Source of the DNA: JAPOXR01 sp964291445
GTDB lineage: Bacteria; Pseudomonadota; Alphaproteobacteria; Rhodobacterales; Rhodobacteraceae
Length of the DNA stretch: 64,000 nt
Direction of reading: 5' to 3'
Assembly (NCBI GenBank): GCA_964291445.2
Contig: OZ219864.1
Coordinates: forward strand, 930,001-994,000
Below, piece after piece: positions 56,198 to 64,000 of the stretch (its first letter is position 1; every line of letters begins with the position of its first letter). Below the pieces are notes generated by a model, which was not told the DNA's origin, searched no databases, and saw only the letters and a list, made by a program, of their open reading frames with translations. A program made the translations under genes and the position numbers.

Positions 56198-56681
56198 TCG
56201 ACGCCGGTTCCTGTCGCTGGCGGTGGTGCTGCCGGTTGCAGCCTGCCAGTTCAGGCCGGCGATGCAGAGGGGAGAACCGGCGGCGGCGCTTCCAGGCCGC
56301 ATTGCCGTGTCGGTGCCGGGCGGCAAGACCGAATACCATTTGGAGGAGCGGCTTCGTCACCAACTGGGATATGCAGGCGGTGATCCGGAATTCCGGCTCG
56401 AAGTGTCGCTGGAATTCGAGGATCGGGCTGCCACCGCTGCCGGGTCGGGCGGAATTGACCGCGGCATGATCGAGGGAACGGCCGAATTCGTGGTCAACCG
56501 GGCCGGCGACGGCGAGAAGGTGAGCGGCGGCGAGGTGCAGGGCTGGGTCACCTACACCATGGGCAGGGAGACTGTGGCGGCCGACTCTGCCCGGGCGGAT
56601 GCAGAAAGGCGGCTCGCCAATCAGCTTGCCGACCGGATCGTGACCGTGCTGGTTGCCACCGCCGGCGACTGGGCCGCCTGA
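56184..56681 (+). CDS. lptE: LPS assembly lipoprotein LptE
   Basis: 165 residues, starting inside the end of leuS. A lipoprotein signal RRRFLSLAVVLPVAACQ gives Cys21. The rest has the low-conservation LptE layout, with YHLEERLRHQLGYAGGDPEF and a C-terminal ADAERRLANQLADRIV helix. LptE plugs the LptD barrel that inserts LPS in the outer membrane. Identification relies on position after leuS as well as layout. The usual next gene, holA, is not here; recO comes in convergently. Confidence 0.85.
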   Translation: MSSFDRRRFLSLAVVLPVAACQFRPAMQRGEPAAALPGRIAVSVPGGKTEYHLEERLRHQLGYAGGDPEFRLEVSLEFEDRAATAAGSGGIDRGMIEGTAEFVVNRAGDGEKVSGGEVQGWVTYTMGRETVAADSARADAERRLANQLADRIVTVLVATAGDWAA

Positions 56682-56711
56682 GCGCGCCATTCGTTTGGCA
56701 GGGACAGGATG

Positions 56712-57452
56712 TCATCTTCCCTGCTCGGCGAGCTGCCGGATGCTGTTGGCAAACCGGGTCCGTGCCTTCGGCAGTGGTGCCGCCCCGTCATGGCCGTGAC
56801 GGTGAATGCTGCGTTGCAGGAAATGGCCGATGGTATGCAGGCCGTCCGCCATTTCCGACAGGCCCCCAAGTTCCGATCCCAGGAAGCATGGCGGGAGCGG
56901 CAGCATGCGGTCCACCCAGCGGCCGGCACCGTGCCGACTGACGGCGCGTCCCGATTTGGGCGAGACATAGACCAGGTCGTCGGTGGTGCCGGTGGCCGCG
57001 CAGGATGTCAGATCGAGGCCGAATCCGGTCTCGGCCAGCAATTCGATTTCCCATTGAAGATAGTCGGCAAACCACTCGTCGAGTGATTCAAGTCGGGACA
57101 GGAGCTGCATCGTCCGTTGGTAGCACTCGGGAAACGACTCCCGCTCCGGCAATGACACCATGAGGACCGCGCAGATCGAGGACAGGGCCGAAAGGGCCAG
57201 CCGGTCCGAAAACAGCGCCGCCGGCGAATGCAGCGGCTCGATGCGGAACGTTCCGATATGTTCGGCGAGGCGGGCCCGCCACTCGACCGTGAGCTGCGTT
57301 CCCGGTTGCAGGATCGGCCGGTACCGTCTCGACATGCCGCCGCGCAACACGCCAGCATGGCGGCCATGCCCGGAGGTGAAGATCTCGAGAATTGCCGAGG
57401 TCTCCCCGTGAATCCGGGCATCCAGCAATATCCCGCGGTCGTGCCAGTCCAT
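56712..57452 (-). CDS. recO: DNA repair protein RecO
   Basis: 246 residues. The OB-fold start is MDWHDRGILLDARIHGETSA, then FTSGHGRHAGVLRGGMSRR, and the helical C-terminus has LPERESFPECYQRTM and DYLQWEIELLAETGFGLDL. The zinc-binding Cys set of other RecO proteins is reduced to one Cys in this region. RecO loads RecA on SSB-coated single-stranded DNA. It is the last gene of the minus-strand operon, 9 bases after the DUF1491 gene. Confidence 0.93.
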   Translation of the reverse strand: MDWHDRGILLDARIHGETSAILEIFTSGHGRHAGVLRGGMSRRYRPILQPGTQLTVEWRARLAEHIGTFRIEPLHSPAALFSDRLALSALSSICAVLMVSLPERESFPECYQRTMQLLSRLESLDEWFADYLQWEIELLAETGFGLDLTSCAATGTTDDLVYVSPKSGRAVSRHGAGRWVDRMLPLPPCFLGSELGGLSEMADGLHTIGHFLQRSIHRHGHDGAAPLPKARTRFANSIRQLAEQGR

Positions 57453-57461
57453 CCGGTCACG

Positions 57462-57791
57462 CTATACTAGGCCGTCGCGGTCGAGAAGTGTTCTTCCCTG
57501 CCGGTCCTCGACCTCGATGATCCAGAGATCGCGGTCGCGATGCTGCTGGCGCTGCAGCAACTGGTCGATCCTGCCATCCTCGCCTTCATCCAGCAGCATC
57601 CAGATCCGCCGGTCCCGCGCCAGGTCGTAGGATCGCTGGAACAGCCGGGAATGTCCGTCGAGCAGGTTCAACCTGACCAGGACCGAGCCAGCTTCCGGCT
57701 CGCCCCTGGCGGTGACAAATGCCGGGATCGCCTCGATCTGCAGCTGGTTCAGATAGGCGGCAACCCAGAAATCCGTCCGCAGGCGAGGCAT
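57462..57791 (-). CDS. DUF1491 family protein
   Basis: 109 residues from the ATG at 57791. MPRLRTDFWVAAYLNQLQIE, GSVLVRLNLLDGHSRLFQRS and DLWIIEVEDRQGRTLLD match alphaproteobacterial DUF1491. No function is known. An AGGGGAATGG run serves as the binding site. It is inserted between era and recO, which are adjacent in many other groups. Confidence 0.85.
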   Translation of the reverse strand: MPRLRTDFWVAAYLNQLQIEAIPAFVTARGEPEAGSVLVRLNLLDGHSRLFQRSYDLARDRRIWMLLDEGEDGRIDQLLQRQQHRDRDLWIIEVEDRQGRTLLDRDGLV

Positions 57792-57799
57792 CCATTCCC

Positions 57800-58696
57800 C
57801 TACTGGCCAGTCTCGAGATCGAGGCTGACCTCGCTGATCCAGTTCGGCCTGACCTTGACCCGCAGAACCAGGTGCACGTCCTGCCCGAGAAAGGCGGCAA
57901 TATCCTTCCGGGCCATGATCGATACCTGCCTTATGGTTTGGCCGCCCTTGCCGACCACCATTCCCTTGTGGCTGCTCCGCTCGACATGAACCACCTGGTC
58001 GATATGGACCGATCCATCCTTCCTGCTCTTCCAACGTTCGGTGGCCACGGTCAACCGGTAGGGAATCTCTTCGTGGAGGCGAAGCATGAGCTTGGAGCGT
58101 GTGATTTCGGCGGCAATGACCTGGCTGGGAGAATCCGATAGCTGATCGGCCGGAAACAGCCAGGGCCCGGCCGGAACATTGCCAGCCAGCCATGTGCGAA
58201 TGTCGTCCACCCCGTCATTGTGCAGCGCCGAAATCATGAACACCTCGTCGAACCGGATTCGGTCCGACAGGCAGCGGGTTGCCGCCAGCAGCGAGGCCCC
58301 GGAATCGAGATCCGTCTTGTTGAGGGCCAGCGCCAGCTTCTGTTCCGGCCGCCGGCGCTCCTCCAGGGCATCGACGATATCAAGCGTGCTATCCGATACC
58401 GGTTGATGGGCAGGCACCAGCAGCAGGATGACATCTGCATCGGCGGCACTGTTCCAGGCGGTGGCAACCATGGCCCGGTCCAGGCGGCTCTTCGGATCAA
58501 ACAGCCCGGGAGTATCGACAAAGACCAGCTGTGCATTGCCCTCTATGGTAATTCCCCGGATGCGGAAACGGGTGGTTTGGGCCTTGTGGGTGACTGGGGC
58601 GATGCTGGAGCCGACCAGCCGGTTCAGCAATGTCGATTTGCCGGTATTCGGCTCGCCAACCAGCGCAATGAACCCGGCCCCGGTGTCAGTTGCCAT
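57800..58696 (-). CDS. era: GTPase Era
   Basis: 298 residues from the ATG inside the end of rnc. GTPase motifs: G1 GEPNTGKST (14-22), G3 VFVDTPGLFDP, G4 LNKTDL. A C-terminal KH domain has VVGKGGQTIRQVSIMARKDI. Era assists 16S rRNA maturation and 30S assembly. The G1 has Thr where Val is more common. It is coupled with rnc upstream, the normal pairing. Confidence 0.96.
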   Translation of the reverse strand: MATDTGAGFIALVGEPNTGKSTLLNRLVGSSIAPVTHKAQTTRFRIRGITIEGNAQLVFVDTPGLFDPKSRLDRAMVATAWNSAADADVILLLVPAHQPVSDSTLDIVDALEERRRPEQKLALALNKTDLDSGASLLAATRCLSDRIRFDEVFMISALHNDGVDDIRTWLAGNVPAGPWLFPADQLSDSPSQVIAAEITRSKLMLRLHEEIPYRLTVATERWKSRKDGSVHIDQVVHVERSSHKGMVVGKGGQTIRQVSIMARKDIAAFLGQDVHLVLRVKVRPNWISEVSLDLETGQ

Positions 58697-59366
58697 CATC
58701 TGCCAGCCCGGAGAGCAGTTTGCCGGCCGCCCGCATTTCCGCCTCCTGCCTCGACGAGGCGCCTGCCGTGGACGACTCGCCGGATGCCAGCCTGGCCTCG
58801 ACCAGGAAGCGCGGCGAATGGTCGGGACCGGAACGGTCGAGGATCCGGTATTCGGGGAGCGGCATTCCCTTTGCCTGCGCCCAGATTTGCAGCTGGCTCT
58901 TCGGGTGGGAGTTGCCGGACATTTCCTGGCCCGACAGCGGAAGCCAGAGCCGGCGAACCACCACCCGCGCCGGCTCCAGGCCGCCATCGAGGAAGATGGC
59001 GGCCAGCAATGCCTCCATGGCGTCCCCGACCATGGCCGAATTCTTCGAGCCCCGGAGTCCCTTGCCGAGCCGGAGGAAACCGGCGAGATCGATGGTCGCG
59101 GCCACTTGCGCGCAGCAGGCGCCGCTGACCAGCCTGTTCAGGCCGGCGGCCAATTCGCCGACGCTGGCCTCCGGGTGATGTTCGGTCAGCAATTCGGCAA
59201 TCAGCAATCCGAGTACCCGGTCGCCGAGAAATTCGAGCCGCTCATTGTCGCCGCCGCGACCGGCGGTCAGCGACGCATGGGTCAGTGCCTGGTGCAGAAG
59301 TTCCCGGTCCCTGAACCTGTATCCGATGCGATCCTCGAGATCTCTTGTCCTGGATTTTCCGGTCAC
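58686..59366 (-). CDS. rnc: ribonuclease III
   Basis: 226 residues from the GTG at 59366, which overlaps the lepB stop as GTGA; an ATG at 59399 is in frame and would overlap lepB by 37 bases. The catalytic domain has ERLEFLGDRVLGLLI and VGDAMEALLAAIFLDGG with the acidic metal ligands, and the C-terminal dsRNA-binding domain ends around STAGASSRQEAEMRAAGKLL. It processes rRNA and other double-stranded RNA. Confidence 0.95.
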   Translation of the reverse strand: MTGKSRTRDLEDRIGYRFRDRELLHQALTHASLTAGRGGDNERLEFLGDRVLGLLIAELLTEHHPEASVGELAAGLNRLVSGACCAQVAATIDLAGFLRLGKGLRGSKNSAMVGDAMEALLAAIFLDGGLEPARVVVRRLWLPLSGQEMSGNSHPKSQLQIWAQAKGMPLPEYRILDRSGPDHSPRFLVEARLASGESSTAGASSRQEAEMRAAGKLLSGLADDGN

Positions 59367-60127
59367 TGGATTGCTTTGAAGAACCGGTCCTTGCGCCATG
59401 TCCAGAAGAAGAACAGGCTCCGGCCAGCTGACGAGAACATGACCCGGTCGGCCCGTCCGACCAGGTTCTCGAACGGAACCGTGCCGACCCCGCCACGAAG
59501 TTTCGAATAGCGGCTGTCGCTGCTGTTGTCACGGTTGTCGCCGAGGAAGAAATACTCGCCTTCCGGGATGGTGAATACCGGCGTGTTGTCGACCGGCGAC
59601 ATGCCGATGTCGAGTATCGAATGCTCGACCCCATCCGGAAGGGTCTCCCGGAGGCGCGGCTTCAGGCAGGACTTGCCATCGACCTCGGTGCAGCGCAGAT
59701 TGCCGCCACGCCGGTCATCAATACCGAGTATTTCCTCGAACTGCCCGTCCGGCTGCTGCGGTGCGGCCTCGCCATTGATCAGCAGCACGCCATCCTTCAT
59801 CTGGATCCGCTCGCCGGGAAGGCCAACCAGGCGTTTCACGAAATCCCTGTTCGAGACCGGGTGCTTGAAGACAACGACATCGCCGCGTTCGGGCTCGCTG
59901 CCGAGAATCCTGCCAGGAAAGGGGCATAGCGACCATGGGCAGGAGTGACGCGAATAGCCATAGGCCATCTTGTTGACGAACATGAAATCGCCGATCAGCA
60001 GCGTGTCCTTCATCGACCCGGAGGGAATCCAGAAGGGCTGGAACAGCAGCGTGCGAAACAGCCCTGCCAGCAGCAACGCATAGAACAGCGTCTTCAAATT
60101 CTCGATGACGGCCTTGCCCAAACGCAA
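59363..60127 (-). CDS. lepB: signal peptidase I
   Basis: 254 residues from the TTG at 60127, which puts a 10-residue cytoplasmic start before the membrane helix LKTLFYALLLAGLFRTLLF; an ATG at 60193 is the next possible start. The nucleophile is Ser38 in IPSGSMKDTLL and the general base Lys98 in DFVKRLVGLPGE. FFLGDNRDNSSDSR is the late conserved box. The enzyme removes signal peptides on the outer face of the inner membrane. A short insertion with two Cys (HSCPWSLCPF) follows the first box. Confidence 0.94.
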   Translation of the reverse strand: MRLGKAVIENLKTLFYALLLAGLFRTLLFQPFWIPSGSMKDTLLIGDFMFVNKMAYGYSRHSCPWSLCPFPGRILGSEPERGDVVVFKHPVSNRDFVKRLVGLPGERIQMKDGVLLINGEAAPQQPDGQFEEILGIDDRRGGNLRCTEVDGKSCLKPRLRETLPDGVEHSILDIGMSPVDNTPVFTIPEGEYFFLGDNRDNSSDSRYSKLRGGVGTVPFENLVGRADRVMFSSAGRSLFFFWTWRKDRFFKAIQ

Positions 60128-60271
60128 ACTCCCAGGGTCCCTCGGCAGAATTGCATGGGGGATTATAGATTTTGCCCACAATGTCCACAGCATTCCACCC
60201 GCATCAATCGGCAGGTTGGCTGGCCGAAGGTGAGGGAGAAGTGCAGGCGCTGTCGTGGGGGAGGGCGCGGA

Positions 60272-60685
60272 TCAGGTCGGGTTGGCTTGCGCCGGGATTG
60301 CCTCGATGATGACGGTGGCGGTGGCGACTGGCCAGTCATCGGACATGGAGAGATGGAGGCATGGGTGGTGGCCGTCGGGGAGGAGGGCCTCCAGCCGCCT
60401 GCGGGCGCCGCCATGCAGGAGGAGGGCGGGGGGATGACCGCGGCGGGTGCGGATCTCGATGTCCCTGAGGGCAACGCCAGCGGTGAGGCCGGTGCCCAGG
60501 GCCTTGCTGCAGGCTTCCTTTGCCGCCCATCTCTTGGCCAGTATGCCGATGCCGTCGGCCATCCGTCGGGCCAGGACCTGTTCCTGTTCGGTAAAGACCC
60601 GGTTGCGGAACCGGTCGCCATGCCGGTCGAGGACATTGCCGATGCGGTCGATATTGACCACGTCATTGCCGATGCCCAGGATCAT
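60272..60685 (-). CDS. acpS: holo-[acyl-carrier-protein] synthase
   Basis: 137 residues. MILGIGNDVVNIDRI holds the Mg-binding Asp8, and RWAAKEACSKALGTG holds the catalytic Glu and Lys. It moves the phosphopantetheine arm from CoA to acyl carrier protein. It lies between pdxJ and lepB, the usual order in alphaproteobacteria. The following 78-144 bases before lepB show no gene. Confidence 0.95.
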   Translation of the reverse strand: MILGIGNDVVNIDRIGNVLDRHGDRFRNRVFTEQEQVLARRMADGIGILAKRWAAKEACSKALGTGLTAGVALRDIEIRTRRGHPPALLLHGGARRRLEALLPDGHHPCLHLSMSDDWPVATATVIIEAIPAQANPT

Positions 60686-60864
60686 GCGGCCCGACCGGCC
60701 CCGGTTGCCGGTACGGGATGTGGTTCGGACGGCGGGGATCCCGACTCAGTGACCATGCGGGTGACGTGCCGGATGGCCTGCATTGCGGCGGCGGCCAGGA
60801 CCTGGAGGTGCCGGCCCATCTGGGCAGAGTTCCGGCATGGACCTGCCGGCATGCCGGAGGCCGG

Positions 60865-61614
60865 TCATGATGCCTGGTTGCCCCTAGCCGCGTCCATGCG
60901 GCGGCGCATGCGGGCAACCGCTTCCGCCAGGCCGAGGAATATTGCCTCGCCGACCAGGAAATGCCCGATATTCAACTCGGCGATTTCCGGAATGGCGGCA
61001 ACCGGCTCCACGGTGTCGTAAGTCAGGCCATGCCCGGCATGAACCTCGAGGCCAAGCGATACCGCCAGGCTGGCAGCTTCCCGCAGCCGGTCGAGCTCTG
61101 CATCCCGGTCGCCGATGCGGCCCTCGAAATGGGCATCACAATAGGATCCGGTGTGCAGCTCGACCACCTCCGCACCGATATCGGCGGCGCAGCGGATCTG
61201 TGCCGGGTCGGTGCCGATGAAGAGTGACACCCGTGACCCGGCCGCTGCCAGCGGCCTGATGAACCGGGCCAGCCGGTCGCCGAGACCGACCGCATCGAGC
61301 CCGTCCTCGGTGGTGATTTCCTCGCGCCGCTCGGGAACGATGCAGACGGCATGCGGCCGGTGCCGCAGGGCGATCGCCTGCATTTCGGCGGTGGCCGCCA
61401 GTTCGAGATTGAGTGGCAGCACCAATTGCTGCATCAGCGCGTCAATATCGCGGTCGCCGATGTGACGGCGATCCTCCCGGAGATGGGCGGTAATCCCGTC
61501 GGCGCCTGCCTCCTCGGCCAGCTTGGCTGCCCGCACCGGGTCCGGATACGAGCTGCCGCGGGCATTCCTGACGGTCGCCACATGGTCAATATTGACACCA
61601 AGCCTCTGTCTCAT
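60865..61614 (-). CDS. pdxJ: pyridoxine 5'-phosphate synthase
   Basis: 249 residues from MRQRLGVNIDHVATVRNARG; the frame is open upstream to 62151 but only antisense-like. ADGITAHLREDRRHI, CIVPERREEITTEDGLD and HAGHGLTYDTV are family markers, including catalytic Glu and His. It joins aminoacetone phosphate and deoxyxylulose phosphate to pyridoxine phosphate. It lies 14 bases after the DUF2062 gene, while 179 bases separate it from acpS. Confidence 0.96.
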   Translation of the reverse strand: MRQRLGVNIDHVATVRNARGSSYPDPVRAAKLAEEAGADGITAHLREDRRHIGDRDIDALMQQLVLPLNLELAATAEMQAIALRHRPHAVCIVPERREEITTEDGLDAVGLGDRLARFIRPLAAAGSRVSLFIGTDPAQIRCAADIGAEVVELHTGSYCDAHFEGRIGDRDAELDRLREAASLAVSLGLEVHAGHGLTYDTVEPVAAIPEIAELNIGHFLVGEAIFLGLAEAVARMRRRMDAARGNQAS

Positions 61615-61628
61615 CGAACCAATCTCCC

Positions 61629-62234
61629 TCACCCGGCGCCTCGCTTGCGGCTCCGGCGTCGCACGGCCCTCCGGCGCCGGCGCTGGTATGCCGCAATGAG
61701 CCGGTATGACATCCAGCCAAGCACGGCGCCGCTGACAAGACCCAGCACCGCACCCCCGATCAGATAGGGGACAAACACATTCCTGACAACCTCGGACACC
61801 GAGTCCCAATTGGCCGTGTCCGTGGTGAACAATGCCACCAGGTTCAGCCAGATCTCCTTCAGGCCGGATACCGTCATCGCCACCGCCGAGTCCTCGGTGA
61901 GGCTCAGATTGTCGCCGGTCAGCGCCGAGCCGAGACTGAAGGATGCGTAGGCAATGGCCGGAAAGGTGAACGGGTTGCAGACGAAAACGGCGGCAATGCT
62001 GGCCAGGATGCTGCCGCCGATCATCCAGGCCAGAACCGGGGCAATGACGAAATGCAGGCCGAAGAGGGGCGAGAAGGCGACGATGGTCCCCATGAACACC
62101 CCTCGGGCAATCCGTTGCGGCGAATCGGGGATTCGCAGGACGCGGAGCCAACGGTACCGGCCCATCCGCAACCAGTTCAGGCGGCGGCCCGGGCGCAGGA
62201 GCCTGCCGAATGTCTGCCAGCGCTGGCCGGTCAT
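61629..62234 (-). CDS. DUF2062 membrane protein
   Basis: 201 residues. Two or three membrane segments are visible: GVFMGTIVAFSPLFGLHFVI, SILASIAAVFVCNPFTFPAI (with the family CNPFT motif) and a C-terminal YLIGGAVLGLVSGAVLGW. The end is a run of Arg and Lys. Function is unknown. Its start overlaps the rsh stop by ATGA, so it belongs to the same transcript. Confidence 0.88.
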   Translation of the reverse strand: MTGQRWQTFGRLLRPGRRLNWLRMGRYRWLRVLRIPDSPQRIARGVFMGTIVAFSPLFGLHFVIAPVLAWMIGGSILASIAAVFVCNPFTFPAIAYASFSLGSALTGDNLSLTEDSAVAMTVSGLKEIWLNLVALFTTDTANWDSVSEVVRNVFVPYLIGGAVLGLVSGAVLGWMSYRLIAAYQRRRRRAVRRRSRKRGAG

Positions 62235-64000
62235 CGGGCCTTCAGGTCAGCTTTCAGCGAACTCACATTTTCGCTTCGAAACACGAACTTGACTTCGACA
62301 TCGGACCGGATGGCCGACATGACCTCGTCCAGATGCGTGCAGTCGCGAACCTGGATCTCGAACAGGATCAGGTATTCCTTCTGCTCGCGATGGAGGAATT
62401 CGATATCGGAAATATTGGAATGGTGCTCGCCAATCAGGTTGCAGATCCGGCCGAGAACCCCGGCCCGGTTGGCCAGTGATGCGGTGATTCCGGCCGGGTG
62501 GATGGGAACGAACTTGCCGTCCTTCCAGTCGATATGTTCGACCAGCCTGCCGGCCATCCCGGTCCAGTCGATATTGTCGCATTCCGTCCGGTGGACCAGA
62601 AGCTGGCCATCGCCCTCGCACACCCCCACGACCTCTTCCTTGGGCACCGGAAGGCAGCACGGGGCGATATGGGGCATGAGTCCATCCGGCAGCTTGACGA
62701 AAAAGTTGACCGGGTCGGTGACCTCGGGGTCAACCGCGTGGAAGGGCTCGGGCAGGATTGCCTTGACCAAATCCTCGCCGGTCAGGCCGGTTGCGCCGCG
62801 GCCGGACTCGCCTGCTGCCGTGCCGGTTTGCCGGTTGGGCACCGATGATCGCCCGGCCACCCCGCCCCGGTCCGGTTCATGGATTGCCCGTTCCCGTTCC
62901 TCTGCCGAGCGACCGAGTTGCAGCAGCAGCTGCTCGACGTCGCCTCCCTCCTTCAGCACCTTGTCGGCGGCGATCTTCAGCACGCTGTCGCTGGCTTCCT
63001 CGCCATATTGCTTCAGCGCCTCCTGGGCAATCTTCAGCCCGATGGTCATGAGGTGCTGACGTTCGATGTCGCGCAATGCCCGCCGCAACTCCGCCTTGGC
63101 GCGCGATGTGGTCACCCATCCGAGCCATGCCGGTTTCGGAGAGGCATCCACCGCGGTCACGATCTGGACGGTGTCGCCATCCTGGAGCATGGTGTTCAGG
63201 GCGACCTTGCGGCCCCGGACCTTGGCCGCTACCGCCCGCTGGCCGATCTTGGAATGGACGGCGAAGGCAAAGTCGAGCGCCGTGGCCTTCTTGGGTAGCC
63301 GGATCAGGCGATTCCTCGGCGTGTAGCAGGCGATCGAGCTTTGCCGAAACGAGATCGCGCTCCTGAACCTGTTCTTGAACTCGGCATCGGGAATCTCGCC
63401 CTTCCCGGAATAAAGCGTCTCGTCGATCACCGTCTGCAGGGTGTTGCCCGACCCCGGCCGATTGTCCCGCAGCCGCATGCCATTGCGGTATGCCCAATGC
63501 GCGGCCTCGCCGAACTCGGCATGGAAATGCATCTCCCGGGTCCTGATCTGGATTTCCACCGAGTAATGTTCCGGCAATTCCAGCAACGCTTCATCCTGCA
63601 TCGCCTCCGTCGATCGCTGCAGCAATTCGCGCGGCACCTCGACCGCGGTGTGGATCGACTGGTAGCCGCTCTCTGCCTTGGGCACGCTGACATAATCCTT
63701 GAACCGACCCCGCACTGCCGGCCAAGACTGGTGAATGACGCCGAGCGCCCGGTAGACATCCTCGTCATTCTCGGTGACGATCCTGAACCCGAACACGTCG
63801 AACACCGAGTTCAGCCATTCCTTGATCGGCCTGACCCTTCCGCCGGAAAAATCGGCCGAGATGATCTGGTCCTTGTATTTGCGCCAGGTCGAGTAGGGGG
63901 CCTTCAGCCGACCGGTGACCTCGGCCTCGATCCTGGCTGCCTTCAGCTTCCGGCACAGCCGGCCATGGAAGAGCTGGGCGGTGATGACCTCATGGGATGG
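62231..64000 (-). CDS. RelA/SpoT-type (p)ppGpp synthetase/hydrolase, C-terminal part
   Basis: 590 codons lie inside the window and the frame is open at the right edge, so the N-terminal HD hydrolase part is missing. Present are the synthetase domain (STWRKYKDQ, FDVFGFRIVTENDEDVYRAL, KDYVSVPKAESGYQSIHTAV and EIQIRTREMHFHAEFGEAAHW), the TGS domain (IRLPKKATALDFAFAVHSKI) and the C-terminal ACT domain (NRAGVLGRICNLIGEHHSNI). It makes and probably degrades (p)ppGpp in the stringent response. Alphaproteobacteria usually have one such bifunctional Rsh. It heads the visible operon down to recO. Confidence 0.95.
   Translation of the reverse strand, partial: PSHEVITAQLFHGRLCRKLKAARIEAEVTGRLKAPYSTWRKYKDQIISADFSGGRVRPIKEWLNSVFDVFGFRIVTENDEDVYRALGVIHQSWPAVRGRFKDYVSVPKAESGYQSIHTAVEVPRELLQRSTEAMQDEALLELPEHYSVEIQIRTREMHFHAEFGEAAHWAYRNGMRLRDNRPGSGNTLQTVIDETLYSGKGEIPDAEFKNRFRSAISFRQSSIACYTPRNRLIRLPKKATALDFAFAVHSKIGQRAVAAKVRGRKVALNTMLQDGDTVQIVTAVDASPKPAWLGWVTTSRAKAELRRALRDIERQHLMTIGLKIAQEALKQYGEEASDSVLKIAADKVLKEGGDVEQLLLQLGRSAEERERAIHEPDRGGVAGRSSVPNRQTGTAAGESGRGATGLTGEDLVKAILPEPFHAVDPEVTDPVNFFVKLPDGLMPHIAPCCLPVPKEEVVGVCEGDGQLLVHRTECDNIDWTGMAGRLVEHIDWKDGKFVPIHPAGITASLANRAGVLGRICNLIGEHHSNISDIEFLHREQKEYLILFEIQVRDCTHLDEVMSAIRSDVEVKFVFRSENVSSLKADLKAR

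Overview
The window looks like chromosomal DNA of a high-GC alphaproteobacterium, possibly Rhodospirillales-like. The evidence is conserved gene order and family content: rsh-DUF2062-pdxJ-acpS-lepB-rnc-era-DUF1491-recO, yggS-DUF3576-leuS-lptE, aminotransferase-ftsK-lolA, and the alphaproteobacterial families DUF2794, DUF1491 and DUF3576. Start codons include many GTG and TTG, and translational coupling through ATGA or GTGA overlaps is very common. The species cannot be named from the sequence.

Layout. 1-3528: poorly coding, lower-GC accessory DNA with an HTH-Fic protein, a perfect hairpin and a tRNA-Pro(CGG). 3529-20817: a large carbohydrate-catabolism region. A sugar ABC transporter is split between a divergent pair of operons: Tat-secreted binding protein and two permeases on +, ATPase plus RbsD/FucU mutarotase plus ribokinase on -. 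Around it are a UxaA-type sugar-acid dehydratase, an SDR, an aldo/keto reductase, a fuconolactonase-type amidohydrolase, an FGGY kinase coupled to an M42 protein and a BtpA/SgcQ protein, a second PfkB kinase with a TIM-barrel isomerase, and an MBL-fold protein. The mutarotase, AKR, amidohydrolase, dehydratase and SDR fit the non-phosphorylative L-fucose-type pathway, but the last hydrolase is not in the window. The SDR has an apparent 1-base frameshift near its 3' end.

21031-30483: housekeeping and mixed genes: asd, M17 aminopeptidase plus NlpC/P60, DUF2794, gamma-glutamyltransferase, hspQ, two tandem orphan OmpR-type regulators, exonuclease III. Two divergent C-terminal remnants of ISAs1-type transposases lie at about 24921-25235. 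30484-31952: a DUF4143 AAA ATPase with a perfect 13-bp palindrome in front of it sits between xth and the ybbN-LON-Trm112-ubiH group. 35288-40670: a TPR protein, a TPP-dependent enzyme and an amidase.

40742-45258: a second accessory block with a UvrD-type helicase carrying a nuclease-like insertion and topoisomerase-type zinc fingers, convergent with a second HTH-Fic protein. Both Fic proteins have Gln where the catalytic His of the Fic motif is expected. 45348-64000 is core genome: aminotransferase, ftsK, lolA (apparently CTG-started), lytic transglycosylase, ribA, L,D-transpeptidase, yggS, leuS, lptE, then the rsh-to-recO operon read on the minus strand and cut by the right edge of the window.
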